Origin: Opitutaceae bacterium
GTDB lineage: Bacteria; Verrucomicrobiota; Verrucomicrobiia; Opitutales; Opitutaceae
DNA length: 64,000 bases
NCBI GenBank assembly: GCA_016794625.1
Contig: JAEUGY010000114.1
Location: 124,001-188,000, forward strand
Direction of reading: 5' to 3'
The translations under genes were made by a program, and so were the position numbers. Below, in pieces: positions 33,738 to 42,635 of the stretch (positions within the stretch are counted from its first letter, which is position 1; every line of letters starts with the position of its first letter). The notes below the pieces were generated by a model. That model was not told the DNA's origin, did not search any database, and worked only from the letters and a program-made list of their open reading frames with translations.

Positions 33738-33806
33738 CGCGGTGCGCCGCGGCCCGGGCGGAGGACGGCGCGATTGGGGTGGATCTGTGGCAGAAAAGGC
33801 CCATGA

Positions 33807-33824
33807 TTTGGCAAAAATGCCAAA
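33807..33824. promoter_or_regulatory. Palindrome over the AraC start codon (candidate autoregulatory site)
   Basis: TTTGGCA-AAAA-TGCCAAA. Its core GGCAAAAATGCC matches GACAAAAATGCC and, more weakly, ATCAAAAATGAT upstream of the TonB receptor gene. Confidence 0.5.
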
Positions 33825-34725
33825 AGCCGTGCCGAGCGACCTGAAGGAGCTGGTGTCGCGACTTCCGCAGCCGATGCATCAGCTGCTGGGACGCCCGGCG
33901 ACGACGCTCGTGCTGCCCGACAACCTCGTGTGTTTTCAGCGCCGTGCGGCGGACGACCTCAACAAACCCCGGCGCGGACGGGCCCTGCACCACCGGTTCG
34001 TTCTGATCTTTGCGTTGCGGACGACGGTCACCGTCTGTGTCGACGACCGCAACCTCCGGCTGCGCGAAGGGGAGGGACTGCTCGTCTTTCCGTTTCAGTT
34101 CCACCACTACACGGAGGCGGAGCGCGCCTCGCTTTCGTGGTTGTTTGTCACCTTTGAACTGGCGGATGCCGAGGCGCTGAGCGGCCTGCGCTACCGGCCG
34201 TTCCCGCTCACGCCCGCGCTGCGCTCCCTCGCGGCCGAGCTCGTGGCGGCCTATGAAGAGGAGCGAGCGGCCGATCTGCCGGTGTTGTTGCTGGCGCTGC
34301 TGCTGGCGCGCCTGCGCCGCCTGCGCGTCTCCGCCCATGCGGCCCCGGCGGCGGCGGCGCCCGTGCCCGGACTCCTGATGCGCGTCAACCAGCTGGTGCA
34401 GCGCGGCGGGGAGATGCCCGGTTTGAAGGACCTAGCGAAGTCGCTGGGGATCAGCCCCAGCCACCTTCGGGCCCGGTTTCGTGCGTCGTGCGGTGTGAGC
34501 ATCGGTCGCCACCTGCGGCGCCTCCGGCTCGAACAGGCGTGCGGCCTCCTGCGGCTGGGTCCCCAGCGGGTTTCGGAGATCGCCGAGCATTGCGGCTTCT
34601 CCTCCATCCATGCCTTCAGCCGTGCCTTTCGCGCGGCGTATGGGGTGTCGCCGCTCGGGTATCGCCACTCCGGCGGCAAAGCGAGCCCGCGGGTGCGACG
34701 GATCCGGAGCAGTGCGACCCCGTAG
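33817..34725 (+). CDS. AraC-family transcriptional regulator
   Basis: About 302 residues. An N-terminal cupin-like sensing domain (LHHRFVLIFALRTTVTV, LREGEGLLVFPFQFHHY) is followed by the C-terminal double helix-turn-helix. That region reads LKDLAKSLGISPSHLRARFRASCGVSIGRHLRRLRLEQA and RVSEIAEHCGFSSIHAFSRAFRAAYGVSPLGYR, the AraC/XylS signature. The start may be the ATG at 33817, inside a palindrome, or the GTG at 33787. It lies directly upstream of the TonB receptor gene, whose upstream region carries two related sites 21 bases apart. It is therefore the likely local regulator of wall-fragment uptake or breakdown; the inducer is unknown. Confidence 0.82.
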   Translation: MPKAVPSDLKELVSRLPQPMHQLLGRPATTLVLPDNLVCFQRRAADDLNKPRRGRALHHRFVLIFALRTTVTVCVDDRNLRLREGEGLLVFPFQFHHYTEAERASLSWLFVTFELADAEALSGLRYRPFPLTPALRSLAAELVAAYEEERAADLPVLLLALLLARLRRLRVSAHAAPAAAAPVPGLLMRVNQLVQRGGEMPGLKDLAKSLGISPSHLRARFRASCGVSIGRHLRRLRLEQACGLLRLGPQRVSEIAEHCGFSSIHAFSRAFRAAYGVSPLGYRHSGGKASPRVRRIRSSATP

Positions 34726-34823
34726 CGCGGACCGGTGTCCGAAGTCCACGGCAGAGCCTCGGCGCACGCGCGGCCGACCTCGATTCCAGCCCGGAGCGGA
34801 ACCCTGCGGGTCAGTCTGGGATT

Positions 34824-34856
34824 ATCAAAAATGATGAACTTTTTGACAAAAATGCC
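34824..34856. promoter_or_regulatory. Two candidate AraC sites upstream of the TonB receptor
   Basis: ATCAAAAATGAT (34824-34835) and GACAAAAATGCC (34845-34856) are 12-base, partly palindromic sites sharing CAAAAATG. Their starts are exactly 21 bases (two helical turns) apart, as for paired AraC-type sites. A third copy overlaps the AraC start. TTTTTGACA over the second site may also be part of a -35 region. Confidence 0.55.
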
Positions 34857-35011
34857 AGTGAGCCCCCGGTCTTCCCTCGAAACGGGCGATGCCCCCGGGG
34901 GGAGCACGAGAAAAGCCTTGGAGAACGGAGGTGCAGGATTACGCTCACGGATCACCAAACCAAGCGGATCGCGCCCGTCATGGGACGTGCTGCGTGCTGA
35001 GTCCTCCACCA

Positions 35012-38000
35012 ATGACCTATCCTGACACCCGTCATCCCCGTCTGTCTTTGTTCCGGCGGTTCCAATCGGCAACCAGCCTCGTGTTTGTCTTCCTCGCCCT
35101 GTTGTTTGTTTCCTCGCTCCCGGCCCAGGAGGGCGGCTCCGGCCGCATCACCGGTGTGGTGACGAGTAAGAGTTCGGGCAACGCGCTCCAAGGAGCGGTG
35201 GTCCTCATTCCCTCGCTCAACCGCTCGGCCCTGACCGACAGCACCGGCAGCTTTTCGCTGCGCGACCTGCCGGCCGGTGCGCTGGAGGTGGTGGTGTCCT
35301 ATTCGGGCTTCACCGAGTCCTCCCAGCGCGTCGTGGCGGAGAGCGGCAAGAACGTCGAACTCTCCATCCAACTGGCGAGCGCCGAAGTGGTCCAGCTGGA
35401 GGCCTTCACGGTGGAGTCCGTCAAGGAAGGCCAGGCCCTGGGCGGTGACCGAGCAGCGCAATGCGGTGAACATCAAGAACGTGACCGCGCTCGACGAGTG
35501 GGGCGTGCTGCCGACCCAGAACGTGGGCGAGCTGGCGATGCGCCTGCCCGGCATCACGTTCACGACCGATGAGGACAATCTCATCAACAACATCAGCATC
35601 CGGGGCCAGCCTTCGAGCTATACGCGCCTGAACATCGACGGGATGTCGTCGACGGGCGTCGGTGGCGACGGCCGCTCCGCCACCTTGCACTCGTTCTCCG
35701 GCTCGATGTACGAGCAGATCGAGATCATTCTCGGGCAGACGCCTGACAAACGCGCCGACTCCCTTGGCGGTCAGGTCAACCTGAAGACCAAGTCCCCCCT
35801 GGCAATGCGCGAACGCCGTCGTTTCAACTACCAGGCCAGCGCCCGGTACATTCCGTCGTTTGCCGACCGCAATGTGCCGCTGGCTGAGCATCCGCTGCAT
35901 CCCGACCTGAGCTTTGGCTACACCGAGGTCTTCGATATCCTCGGCAAGAATCGCAACCTGGGCGTTTCGATCAATCTCTCCTACCAGGAGGTGGTCAATC
36001 CGCACGACTGGGATTTCCTGCAGTACCAGAACACCACGGATCCCGTCGCCTTCGTGCGCGACTACGACAAGCGCAGCGGCCTGAACCATCGCTTCATCGA
36101 GGCGTTCAGCGCGCGCGCCGACTATCGTGTGTCGGATTCGACCACGGTGTCATTGCGCTTCCTCTACAATGCGGGTGACGAACCCTTCTTCCACTACACC
36201 TTCGTCAATCCCTTCCTCTCGACCAATCTGACGGTTTACAATCCGACCACCAATCCGACCGGCGGCATCATGCCCGGCTACACGGTGAACCGCGCGGAGA
36301 TTCGTCCCGTGGGCAATGCGCAGATGCTGCTCACCCCCCGCAAGTTCTCCTTCACCAGCAAGAATCCGACCGGCACGCTCGCGGTCGAGCACGACTGGGG
36401 ACGCTGGAAGGTCGACCACGCCTACCGCTGGAGCCACACGCATTGGGACTCCAATGCCGGCCGCGACAAGGAAGGCGGCCAGCTCACCCTGCGCACGCGC
36501 GATCCGATCGGCTTCATCCTCGACACCTCCGACCTGAACGGCCGCGTCTTCACCCAGACCTCCGGACCCAGCGTCTACGACGTGAACAGCTACGCCGCCT
36601 TCCAGACGGCCGCCGCCAACACCACGACGATCCCGGTGCCCCAGACGTCGCTGCGCTTCGACAAGCGCAGCACGATCACCGACACCAACGAAGTTAGCGC
36701 CACGGTGAACGCCCAGTACACCTTCGCGACCACCTTCCCGCTGACGGTCAAGTTCGGCCTCGATACCGTCAACCGCCGCGTCAACAACTGGCAGGAGGAT
36801 CCCCTCCGCTGGTACGGCGTGGTCGGCACGGTGCCGATCGGCGGACTGATGCCCCTGACCGAGTTTGAACGTCAGCACGGCGGTCAGCGCCTGCCGGTGT
36901 TTGATCCGGCCTCGGTCAGCACCAGCCTGACCGACGTCTCCCGTTGGTATCGGGATGTCAACTTCACGGCCACCTCCCGCTACACCAACCGCCGCATCAT
37001 GGAGGAGGGCGTGGACGCCGGGTACTTCCGCTTCGACACCAAGGTCAAGCGCCTGAGCATCGCGGGTGGCGTTCGGTTTGAAACGGTTTCGACCGACACC
37101 TTCACCTACTTCCGCGCCCGTACGACCCCGATTGCGGTCGAGCCCGACCACTTCAAGCGCGCCGCGCTCGACTACAACCGGCAGTCGACCGAGGGCAAGT
37201 ACGACAAGGCGTTCCCCAGCATTCACTTCGTCTACGACATCACGACGAACCTGAAGGCCCGGGCCAGCTGGTCCACCAGCTACGGCCGTCCGCTGCTCGC
37301 GAATCTGGTGCCGGCGGTGTCGTTCAACGACACCACCCAGACCGTCACCGTGGGCAATCCGTCCCTCCTGCCGCAGGAGGCCGAAAACATCGACCTCAAG
37401 CTGGAGTACTACTTCAAGAACAACGGTGTGTTCAGCGCCAGTGTCTACCGGAAGGACATCAAGGACTACATCAGTGGTTCGGTGAACTCGGGCGAGACGG
37501 TGCCAAACACCCCGGACAATGGTTACGAGGGTCTGTACGGCGGCTACACCATCTTCCGTCCCCGCAACATCGGCGGCGCGAAGGTCGATGGTTACGAGCT
37601 GAGCTACAACCAGCGCCTGACCTTCCTGCCTGGCGTGCTCCGCGGCATTTCGGTCCGGGCCAACTACACCCGGCTCAAGACCGAGGGCGAATTCGCCGGC
37701 ACGACCGTGCTGACCGGCAGCGCGATCGCGAACTTCATCCCGAAGGCCTACAATCTGGCCCTGCTCTACAGCTACAAGAACTTCGGTGCCTCGTTCGACG
37801 TGAACCACACCAGCTCCTATCCGGTGACCAATGCCAGCACGGCGTCGCCTGGCTTGAACGCCTGGGCCAAGAGCCTGACCACGATGAACGCGGGTGTGAC
37901 CTACCGGGTCCGTCCGCAGTCGACGGTCTTCCTCACGGTCACGAACCTGACCGAGGATGGACGTGAGCACTACACGTACATTCCCGAGCGCCCCCGCCAG

Positions 38001-38051
38001 CTCCTGATCGCGCCGACGGCGATCAAGCTGGGCATCTCCGGGCAGTTCTAA
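35012..38051 (+). CDS. TonB-dependent receptor with a one-base frameshift
   Basis: The gene encodes about 1012 residues if one base is removed. Order: signal peptide (about 1-36, ending SLPAQ), a carboxypeptidase-regulatory-like beta domain (about 42-115), TonB-box-like VVQLEAFTVESVKEG, plug (NVGELAMRLPGI, ISIRGQPSSYTRLNIDG, QVNLKTKSPLAM), then a large beta-barrel ending IKLGISGQF. The reading frame breaks at the GGG of 35440-35442: upstream it reads EGQALGGDR, but +1 gives EGQAL-AVTEQRNAVNIKNV. A single extra G explains it, either as a sequencing error or a true inactivating change. Such receptors import large ligands across the outer membrane. Next to AraC and wall-recycling genes, a muropeptide or glycan ligand is inferred. 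Confidence 0.85.
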
Positions 38052-38071
38052 GTCATCCACCCCTCCACCCT

Positions 38072-38108
38072 CCGGGGCGATCCGACCTGGGTCGCCCCGG
38101 TTTGTTTT
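38072..38108 (+). terminator. Rho-independent terminator of the TonB receptor gene
   Basis: CCGGGGCGA, 11-base loop, TCGCCCCGG: a perfect 9-bp stem followed by TTTGTTTT, 20 bases after the receptor stop. The amidase and peptidase genes behind it therefore need their own promoter or read-through. Confidence 0.82.
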
Positions 38109-38134
38109 CCGACCCGACGCGGGTCACGCTTCCC

Positions 38135-39199
38135 ATGGGATCGCCTCTCCGACTGACAGCCCTTGTCGCCTTCGCCCTGCTGGGCGTGGTTTCCGCCGGT
38201 CTGCCGGTGTCCCTGTGCGCGGCGGCGCCGGCCCCCGCGTCCGCGGCCAAGCCCGCCGCTCCCAAGGCGGACGCGCCCGTGGAGGTCGACCCCCTGCCTC
38301 GTTTGCAGGCCAAACCGCTGTATCAGTTCACCGAGGCCGAGGTGGGGATCTATCTGGCGCACCTGCAGGCGACAGAGCCGGACTTGCGGAAACGCATCCT
38401 CCACCTGGCGCGGAAGAACATTGGCCAGCCCTACGACCTCTACCTGCTGGGGGAGATGCCGTTCGAGACCTATGACCCGCAGCCGCTCTACTGTCTGACC
38501 AAGAGCGACTGCCTGGTCTTCAGCGAACATGTGTATGCGATGGCGCTGAGTTCGGACTGGACCGGTTTCATGCGGCTGCTGCAGCGCATCCGCTACCGGG
38601 ACGGCGAAATCGGGGTGGTCACGCGCAACCACTACACCGAGTCGGATTGGAACCCGTCGAACCGCTGGCTGGTGCGCGACATCACGGCCGAGATCGCGGG
38701 CGACAAATCCGTGCGGTTTGAGGAGAAGATCGACCGCTCCCGGTTTCTGCTCAACCGTTACAAGCTCAAGGTGGACGTGCCGGTGGTCCATCACCGCGAT
38801 CTCTACCTGCCCTATGCCGAGGTGGCGCGGGCGGCGGGGCATCTTCGCGATGGCGATTTCATCAATGTGGTGCGAGGCGTGGTCAAACCCGGCGCCCCGA
38901 TCAACGACACCTTCGGCGGAAACGCCTGGATCGGGCACGTGGGTCTGGTGGCCCATGGCCCCGATGGCACCCTGCACATGATCCACTCCGCCGAACCGGC
39001 GGTGCGTGAAGAGACGCTGGCGGAGTTCATTGCCCGGTCCACGGCCGACCTTGCCGAGAAGGACAAGGCGGGCAAACAGCGGTTGCTGGGCTTCAAATTT
39101 CTCCGTTTGGAAGACAATCCCATGGCCAATCTCCGAAAAATCGACGGCGCTCAGGCGCCTCGCGTGACCCTGCCCGGTGGTGGAAAGGCCGGGCTGTGA
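38135..39199 (+). CDS. Secreted DUF1460 N-acetylmuramoyl-L-alanine amidase-like protein
   Basis: The protein has 354 residues with a signal peptide (about 1-30) and an Ala/Pro linker. The NlpC/P60-like fold of DUF1460 is recognised by LTKSDCLVFSEHVYA (candidate catalytic Cys) and WIGHVGLVAHG (candidate His). The spaced ERKIDRSRF-like segment appears here as EEKIDRSRFLLNRY. Family members cut amide bonds of peptidoglycan peptides or release the peptide from muramic acid. The ATG at 38135 is the first good start after the terminator. It overlaps the M20 peptidase gene by four bases (GTGA), so the two are translated together. Confidence 0.82.
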   Translation: MGSPLRLTALVAFALLGVVSAGLPVSLCAAAPAPASAAKPAAPKADAPVEVDPLPRLQAKPLYQFTEAEVGIYLAHLQATEPDLRKRILHLARKNIGQPYDLYLLGEMPFETYDPQPLYCLTKSDCLVFSEHVYAMALSSDWTGFMRLLQRIRYRDGEIGVVTRNHYTESDWNPSNRWLVRDITAEIAGDKSVRFEEKIDRSRFLLNRYKLKVDVPVVHHRDLYLPYAEVARAAGHLRDGDFINVVRGVVKPGAPINDTFGGNAWIGHVGLVAHGPDGTLHMIHSAEPAVREETLAEFIARSTADLAEKDKAGKQRLLGFKFLRLEDNPMANLRKIDGAQAPRVTLPGGGKAGL

Positions 39200-40416
39200 G
39201 CACGACCCTTCCCGCCTCGATCGCCGCGCTGGTGGCGCGCACCCCGGAATGGGGCGCGTTGCTGGAGCGCTGGTGCCTGATCAATTCCGGCTCCGGCCAC
39301 GGGCCCGGCCTGGAGCGCATGCGCGTCGCTTTGCAGGAGGAGTTCACGCGCGTGTTCCCCACCGCGGCCGTTACCGTGCTGTCGGCGGACGCACCGGGCT
39401 ACAACCCGCCGGGCGTAAAGGCCCTGCGGATCCGGGTTCGTCCCGAGGCGCCGCATCAGATCTTTCTGTGCGGACACTATGACACGGTGTTCGAGGCGGA
39501 TGATGCGTTCCAGCACGCCCGCTGGCTCGATGCGGATACGCTCAACGCCCCGGGTGCGATCGATATGAAGGGCGGCATCGTGACGATGCTCGCCGCGCTG
39601 GATGCCTTCGAACAGACCCCGCAGCATGAGCGTGTGGGCTGGGAAGTGCTGCTCACCCCCGACGAGGAAACCGGGTCGCACGGCACGCGCACCTTGTTCG
39701 AAGAAGCGGGACGTCATCATCACTTTGGGCTGGTGTTCGAGCCGGGCCGGACGAACGGGGACATCATTCACTCCCGCAAGGGCACCGGTGGCGTCGTCGC
39801 GACCTGCCACGGACGCGCGGCCCACGCCGCGAAAGTACCCAACGACGGAAAGAGCGCGATTCTTGCCCTGGCGGAGTTCCTTCTCGCGGCGTCGAAGATT
39901 CCGGAGAACCTGCCCGGTGTGCTGGTCAATGTCGGCAACATCCGCGGCGGCACGGCGGCGACCAACATTGTCCCGCATTTCGCGCAGGCGGAGATCGACA
40001 TCCGCGTGACCCAGGTGTCCGACCGCGAGCCCCTGTTTGCGCGGTTCCAGGCGCTGGCCGATGACATCAACCGGCGCGAAGGACTCCGGCTGGAGTTGAA
40101 GTGCTGGCTGAACCGTCCGCCCAAGGAAAATCTGCCCGGGGAACGGGCGCTTTTCCCCGCCTGGCAACAGGCGGCGCGCGACCTCGGGGTGGCGCCCTTC
40201 ACCTGGGTGCATGGCGGCGGAGGCTCGGACGGCAACTTTGTCAGTGCGGGTGGCCTGCCCAACCTCGATGGCATCGGACCGATCGGCGACCAGCTGCACA
40301 GCGACCGCGAATTCTGCCGGGTTTCGACCATCGCGCCCCGTGCGCAGATTGTGGCGCTCGTCCTCCACCGCATTGCGACCGGAGAAATCGTTCTGCCAAC
40401 CCGCACGAAGACCTAG
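39196..40416 (+). CDS. M20-family metallopeptidase (carboxypeptidase G2-like)
   Basis: The protein has 406 residues. The di-zinc site is seen in CGHYDTVF (His), GAIDMKGG (bridging Asp), PDEETGSHGT (catalytic Glu and ligand Glu), FEPGR and LHSDREF (terminal His). The dimerisation domain begins near GRAAHAAKVPNDG. The closest well-known type is carboxypeptidase G2, which releases C-terminal Glu. No signal peptide is visible, so it should act in the cytoplasm on small peptides or acyl-amino acids. Coupled by a 4-base overlap to the DUF1460 amidase gene, it may trim wall-derived peptides (inference). The start is GTG. Confidence 0.85.
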   Translation: MSTTLPASIAALVARTPEWGALLERWCLINSGSGHGPGLERMRVALQEEFTRVFPTAAVTVLSADAPGYNPPGVKALRIRVRPEAPHQIFLCGHYDTVFEADDAFQHARWLDADTLNAPGAIDMKGGIVTMLAALDAFEQTPQHERVGWEVLLTPDEETGSHGTRTLFEEAGRHHHFGLVFEPGRTNGDIIHSRKGTGGVVATCHGRAAHAAKVPNDGKSAILALAEFLLAASKIPENLPGVLVNVGNIRGGTAATNIVPHFAQAEIDIRVTQVSDREPLFARFQALADDINRREGLRLELKCWLNRPPKENLPGERALFPAWQQAARDLGVAPFTWVHGGGGSDGNFVSAGGLPNLDGIGPIGDQLHSDREFCRVSTIAPRAQIVALVLHRIATGEIVLPTRTKT

Positions 40417-40458
40417 GTGCCGGATGCCCAAGCAGGGTCACACCGTGTCCGGCCATCC

Positions 40459-40486
40459 TGTAGGCGGCCTCGCTGAGGCCGCGTCC
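40459..40486. repeat. Family C hairpin between convergent genes
   Basis: TGTAGGCGGCCTCgctGAGGCCGCG: a perfect 8-bp stem between the M20 peptidase gene and the convergent anmK. It may act as a shared 3' structure. Confidence 0.7.
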
Positions 40487-40537
40487 GTCCCGAACTGTCT
40501 CACCTCCACGCCCCTGAATCGGAGCGCGGGCCGCTTT

Positions 40538-41653
40538 CTACTCCGGCAGGAACAGCCCGCCGAGTACGGCGAGACGACGGGCGCCGGTGACGGCCGGCAG
40601 GTTGCCCGGCCGTTTTTCCAGGTGCTGCCGGGCGAGCCAGGCGAAGGCCATGGCTTCGACCCATTCGCCGGGGACTCCGAGGGCTTCGGTGCGGTCGACC
40701 TTCGATCCAGGCAGCGCGCGCTGCAGAGCCTGCATCAGCACCGGATTGCGGGCGCCGCCTCCGCAGACAAAAACGTCCGGAGCTACGATCCCGGGAAGTC
40801 GACGGATTTCAGCGCCGATGGTCTCGGCGGTCAGGGCCAACAGCGTCGCCTGCACGTCGGCGGAGGAGCCGACCGGTCCCAACGCGGCGAGGTGCGCGTC
40901 CACCCACTCCAGCGTGAACTGTTCCGGTCCGGTGCTCTTGGGTGGCGGCTGGTGAAAGTAAGCGTCGGACTGCAGCCGGGCGAGCAAGTCGGGGCGGACT
41001 TGACCGGCCGCGGCGAGCTGGCCGTCGCGGTCCATCGGCTCCCCCGTCACCCGGTGACACCAGCGGTCGAGCAAGGTGTTGCCCGGACCCGTGTCGAACC
41101 CCGTCACCGTGAAGTCGGAGCGGGCGGGCAGAACCGTCACATTCGCAATGCCTCCGATGTTGAGCACGATCCGGTCGCGGTGCGCGGAGCGGAAGACAGC
41201 CTCGTGAAACGCCGGCACCAAGGGAGCGCCCTGGCCGCCGAGCGCCATGTCCTTGCGCCGGAAGTCGGCCACGACCGGCAGGCCGGTTTCGACTGCAATG
41301 ACATTCGGGTCGCCGATCTGCAGGGTGAACGGTGCCTCCAGGCGCGGACGATGCCGGAGGGTCTGGCCGTGACTGCCGATAGCGCGTACGGAGGTTTTGG
41401 TGACGCCCGCTTCGGCCAGCAGGGCTGCGATGGCGGCGGCGAAGTGCCGGCCGACGCGGACGTCCGCCTGACCCAGTCGATCGATTTCGTCCGGTCCCGG
41501 TGTGGCGAGGGCGGTCAGCTCGGCCCGCAGGCTGGCGGGGTAGGGCAGACCGGTGGCGCTGACGAGACGGGGCAGCGGGTCAAAGCGCACCAAGGCCGCG
41601 TCGACCGCATCCATGCTCGTACCGGAGAGGGCGCCAATGTAGAGTTCGCTCAT
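40538..41653 (-). CDS. anmK: Anhydro-N-acetylmuramic acid kinase
   Basis: The protein has 371 residues, the normal AnmK length. It starts MSELYIGALSGTSMDAVDAAL with the GTSMD phosphate motif. Then follow IGSHGQTLRH, LNIGGIANVTVL, TGFDTGPGN and VFVCGGGARN. The enzyme opens the 1,6-anhydro ring of anhydroMurNAc and phosphorylates it to MurNAc-6-phosphate, the substrate of MurQ, in the cytoplasm. The ATG at 41653 is certain from the conserved start. It is divergent from murQ across 88 bases, so the two successive enzymes of the pathway share a promoter region. Confidence 0.95.
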   Translation of the reverse strand: MSELYIGALSGTSMDAVDAALVRFDPLPRLVSATGLPYPASLRAELTALATPGPDEIDRLGQADVRVGRHFAAAIAALLAEAGVTKTSVRAIGSHGQTLRHRPRLEAPFTLQIGDPNVIAVETGLPVVADFRRKDMALGGQGAPLVPAFHEAVFRSAHRDRIVLNIGGIANVTVLPARSDFTVTGFDTGPGNTLLDRWCHRVTGEPMDRDGQLAAAGQVRPDLLARLQSDAYFHQPPPKSTGPEQFTLEWVDAHLAALGPVGSSADVQATLLALTAETIGAEIRRLPGIVAPDVFVCGGGARNPVLMQALQRALPGSKVDRTEALGVPGEWVEAMAFAWLARQHLEKRPGNLPAVTGARRLAVLGGLFLPE

Positions 41654-41741
41654 GGAGGGTGTTGTCCCGATCCGGCCGGGGACGAGACCACCCAGATGCA
41701 CCGCCCTCACATCCGTCGCAAGGCCGGACTTTTTCCTCCCG

Positions 41742-42635
41742 ATGCTTAACACCGAGTCACCCAGCTCAAAAAACAAGGACCTCGACCTTTACGCGACCCA
41801 AGACCTGGTGCGGGTCTTTACGGAAGACCACATCCGGGCGGCCGAGGTGGTGCACGCCGCCGCGGCCGATCTGGCGCGGGCGGTGGAGGCGGCGGTGCCG
41901 CGGATTGCGGCCGGCGGCCGGCTGCTCTATGTCGGTGCGGGCACCTCGGGCCGGCTTGGGGTACTCGACAGTGTGGAGCTGACCCCCACGTTTTCCTGGC
42001 CGCGGTCCCGGGCGGTGGCGCTGCTGGCGGGTGGGCCGCCGGCCTTGTTTGAGGCGGTGGAAGGAGCGGAGGATGACCGCAAGCAGGGGGCGGCCGATTT
42101 GGTGGCGGCTCAGGTGGGACCGAACGATGTGGTCATCCTGGTGGCGGCGTCAGGCTTCACGCCGTACGTGTTGGGCGCGCTGGAGGCAGGCAAGGCGGCG
42201 GGGGCCTTGACGATCGGTCTGGCCAACAACCCCTCGGCGCCGGTGGCGAGCGAAGCCGAGATCGGCATCACCCTCGACACGGGGAGCGAGGTAATTTCCG
42301 GCAGCACCCGGCTGAAGGCGGGCACCGCGCAGAAGATCGCCCTCAATACGCTGTCCAGTGCGATCATGGTGCGGTTGAACAAGGTCTATGGGAACCTCAT
42401 GGTGGACATGACCCCGACCAATGCGAAACTCTATCGACGGGCGGTGGCGCTGACCGTGCGCGCGACGGGTGTGGATGAGACGACGGCGCGGCTGACGCTC
42501 GAGGCCTGTGGTTATCACGTGAAGGTGGCCATTGTGGCGCTGCTCGGGGGCTGCGGCGTGGCGGAGTCCCGCCGGCGTTTGGAAGCGAATAATGGCAGCG
42601 TGCGCGGGGCGCTCGCGGCCGGAGCCAGACCGTGA
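41742..42635 (+). CDS. murQ: N-acetylmuramic acid 6-phosphate etherase
   Basis: The protein has 297 residues, the normal length. DLDLYATQDLVRVFTEDH corresponds to the family's DLD...T..I...N.ED start. The SIS domain begins LLYVGAGTSGRLGVLDSVEL. VAASGFTPYVLGAL and STRLKAGTAQKIALN are also typical, and the C-terminal helical part (LEACGYHVKVAIVALLGG) is the UBA-like tail. The enzyme removes lactate from MurNAc-6-phosphate to give GlcNAc-6-phosphate. The ATG at 41742 fits the family start. It overlaps the DigH-like gene by four bases (GTGA), so both belong to one operon with the AmpG-like gene. Confidence 0.95.
   Translation: MLNTESPSSKNKDLDLYATQDLVRVFTEDHIRAAEVVHAAAADLARAVEAAVPRIAAGGRLLYVGAGTSGRLGVLDSVELTPTFSWPRSRAVALLAGGPPALFEAVEGAEDDRKQGAADLVAAQVGPNDVVILVAASGFTPYVLGALEAGKAAGALTIGLANNPSAPVASEAEIGITLDTGSEVISGSTRLKAGTAQKIALNTLSSAIMVRLNKVYGNLMVDMTPTNAKLYRRAVALTVRATGVDETTARLTLEACGYHVKVAIVALLGGCGVAESRRRLEANNGSVRGALAAGARP

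Noticed and set aside
36150..38060. 636-codon open frame antisense to the TonB receptor
   Set aside because: It is a shadow of the receptor barrel, with no signal, motif or plausible composition.
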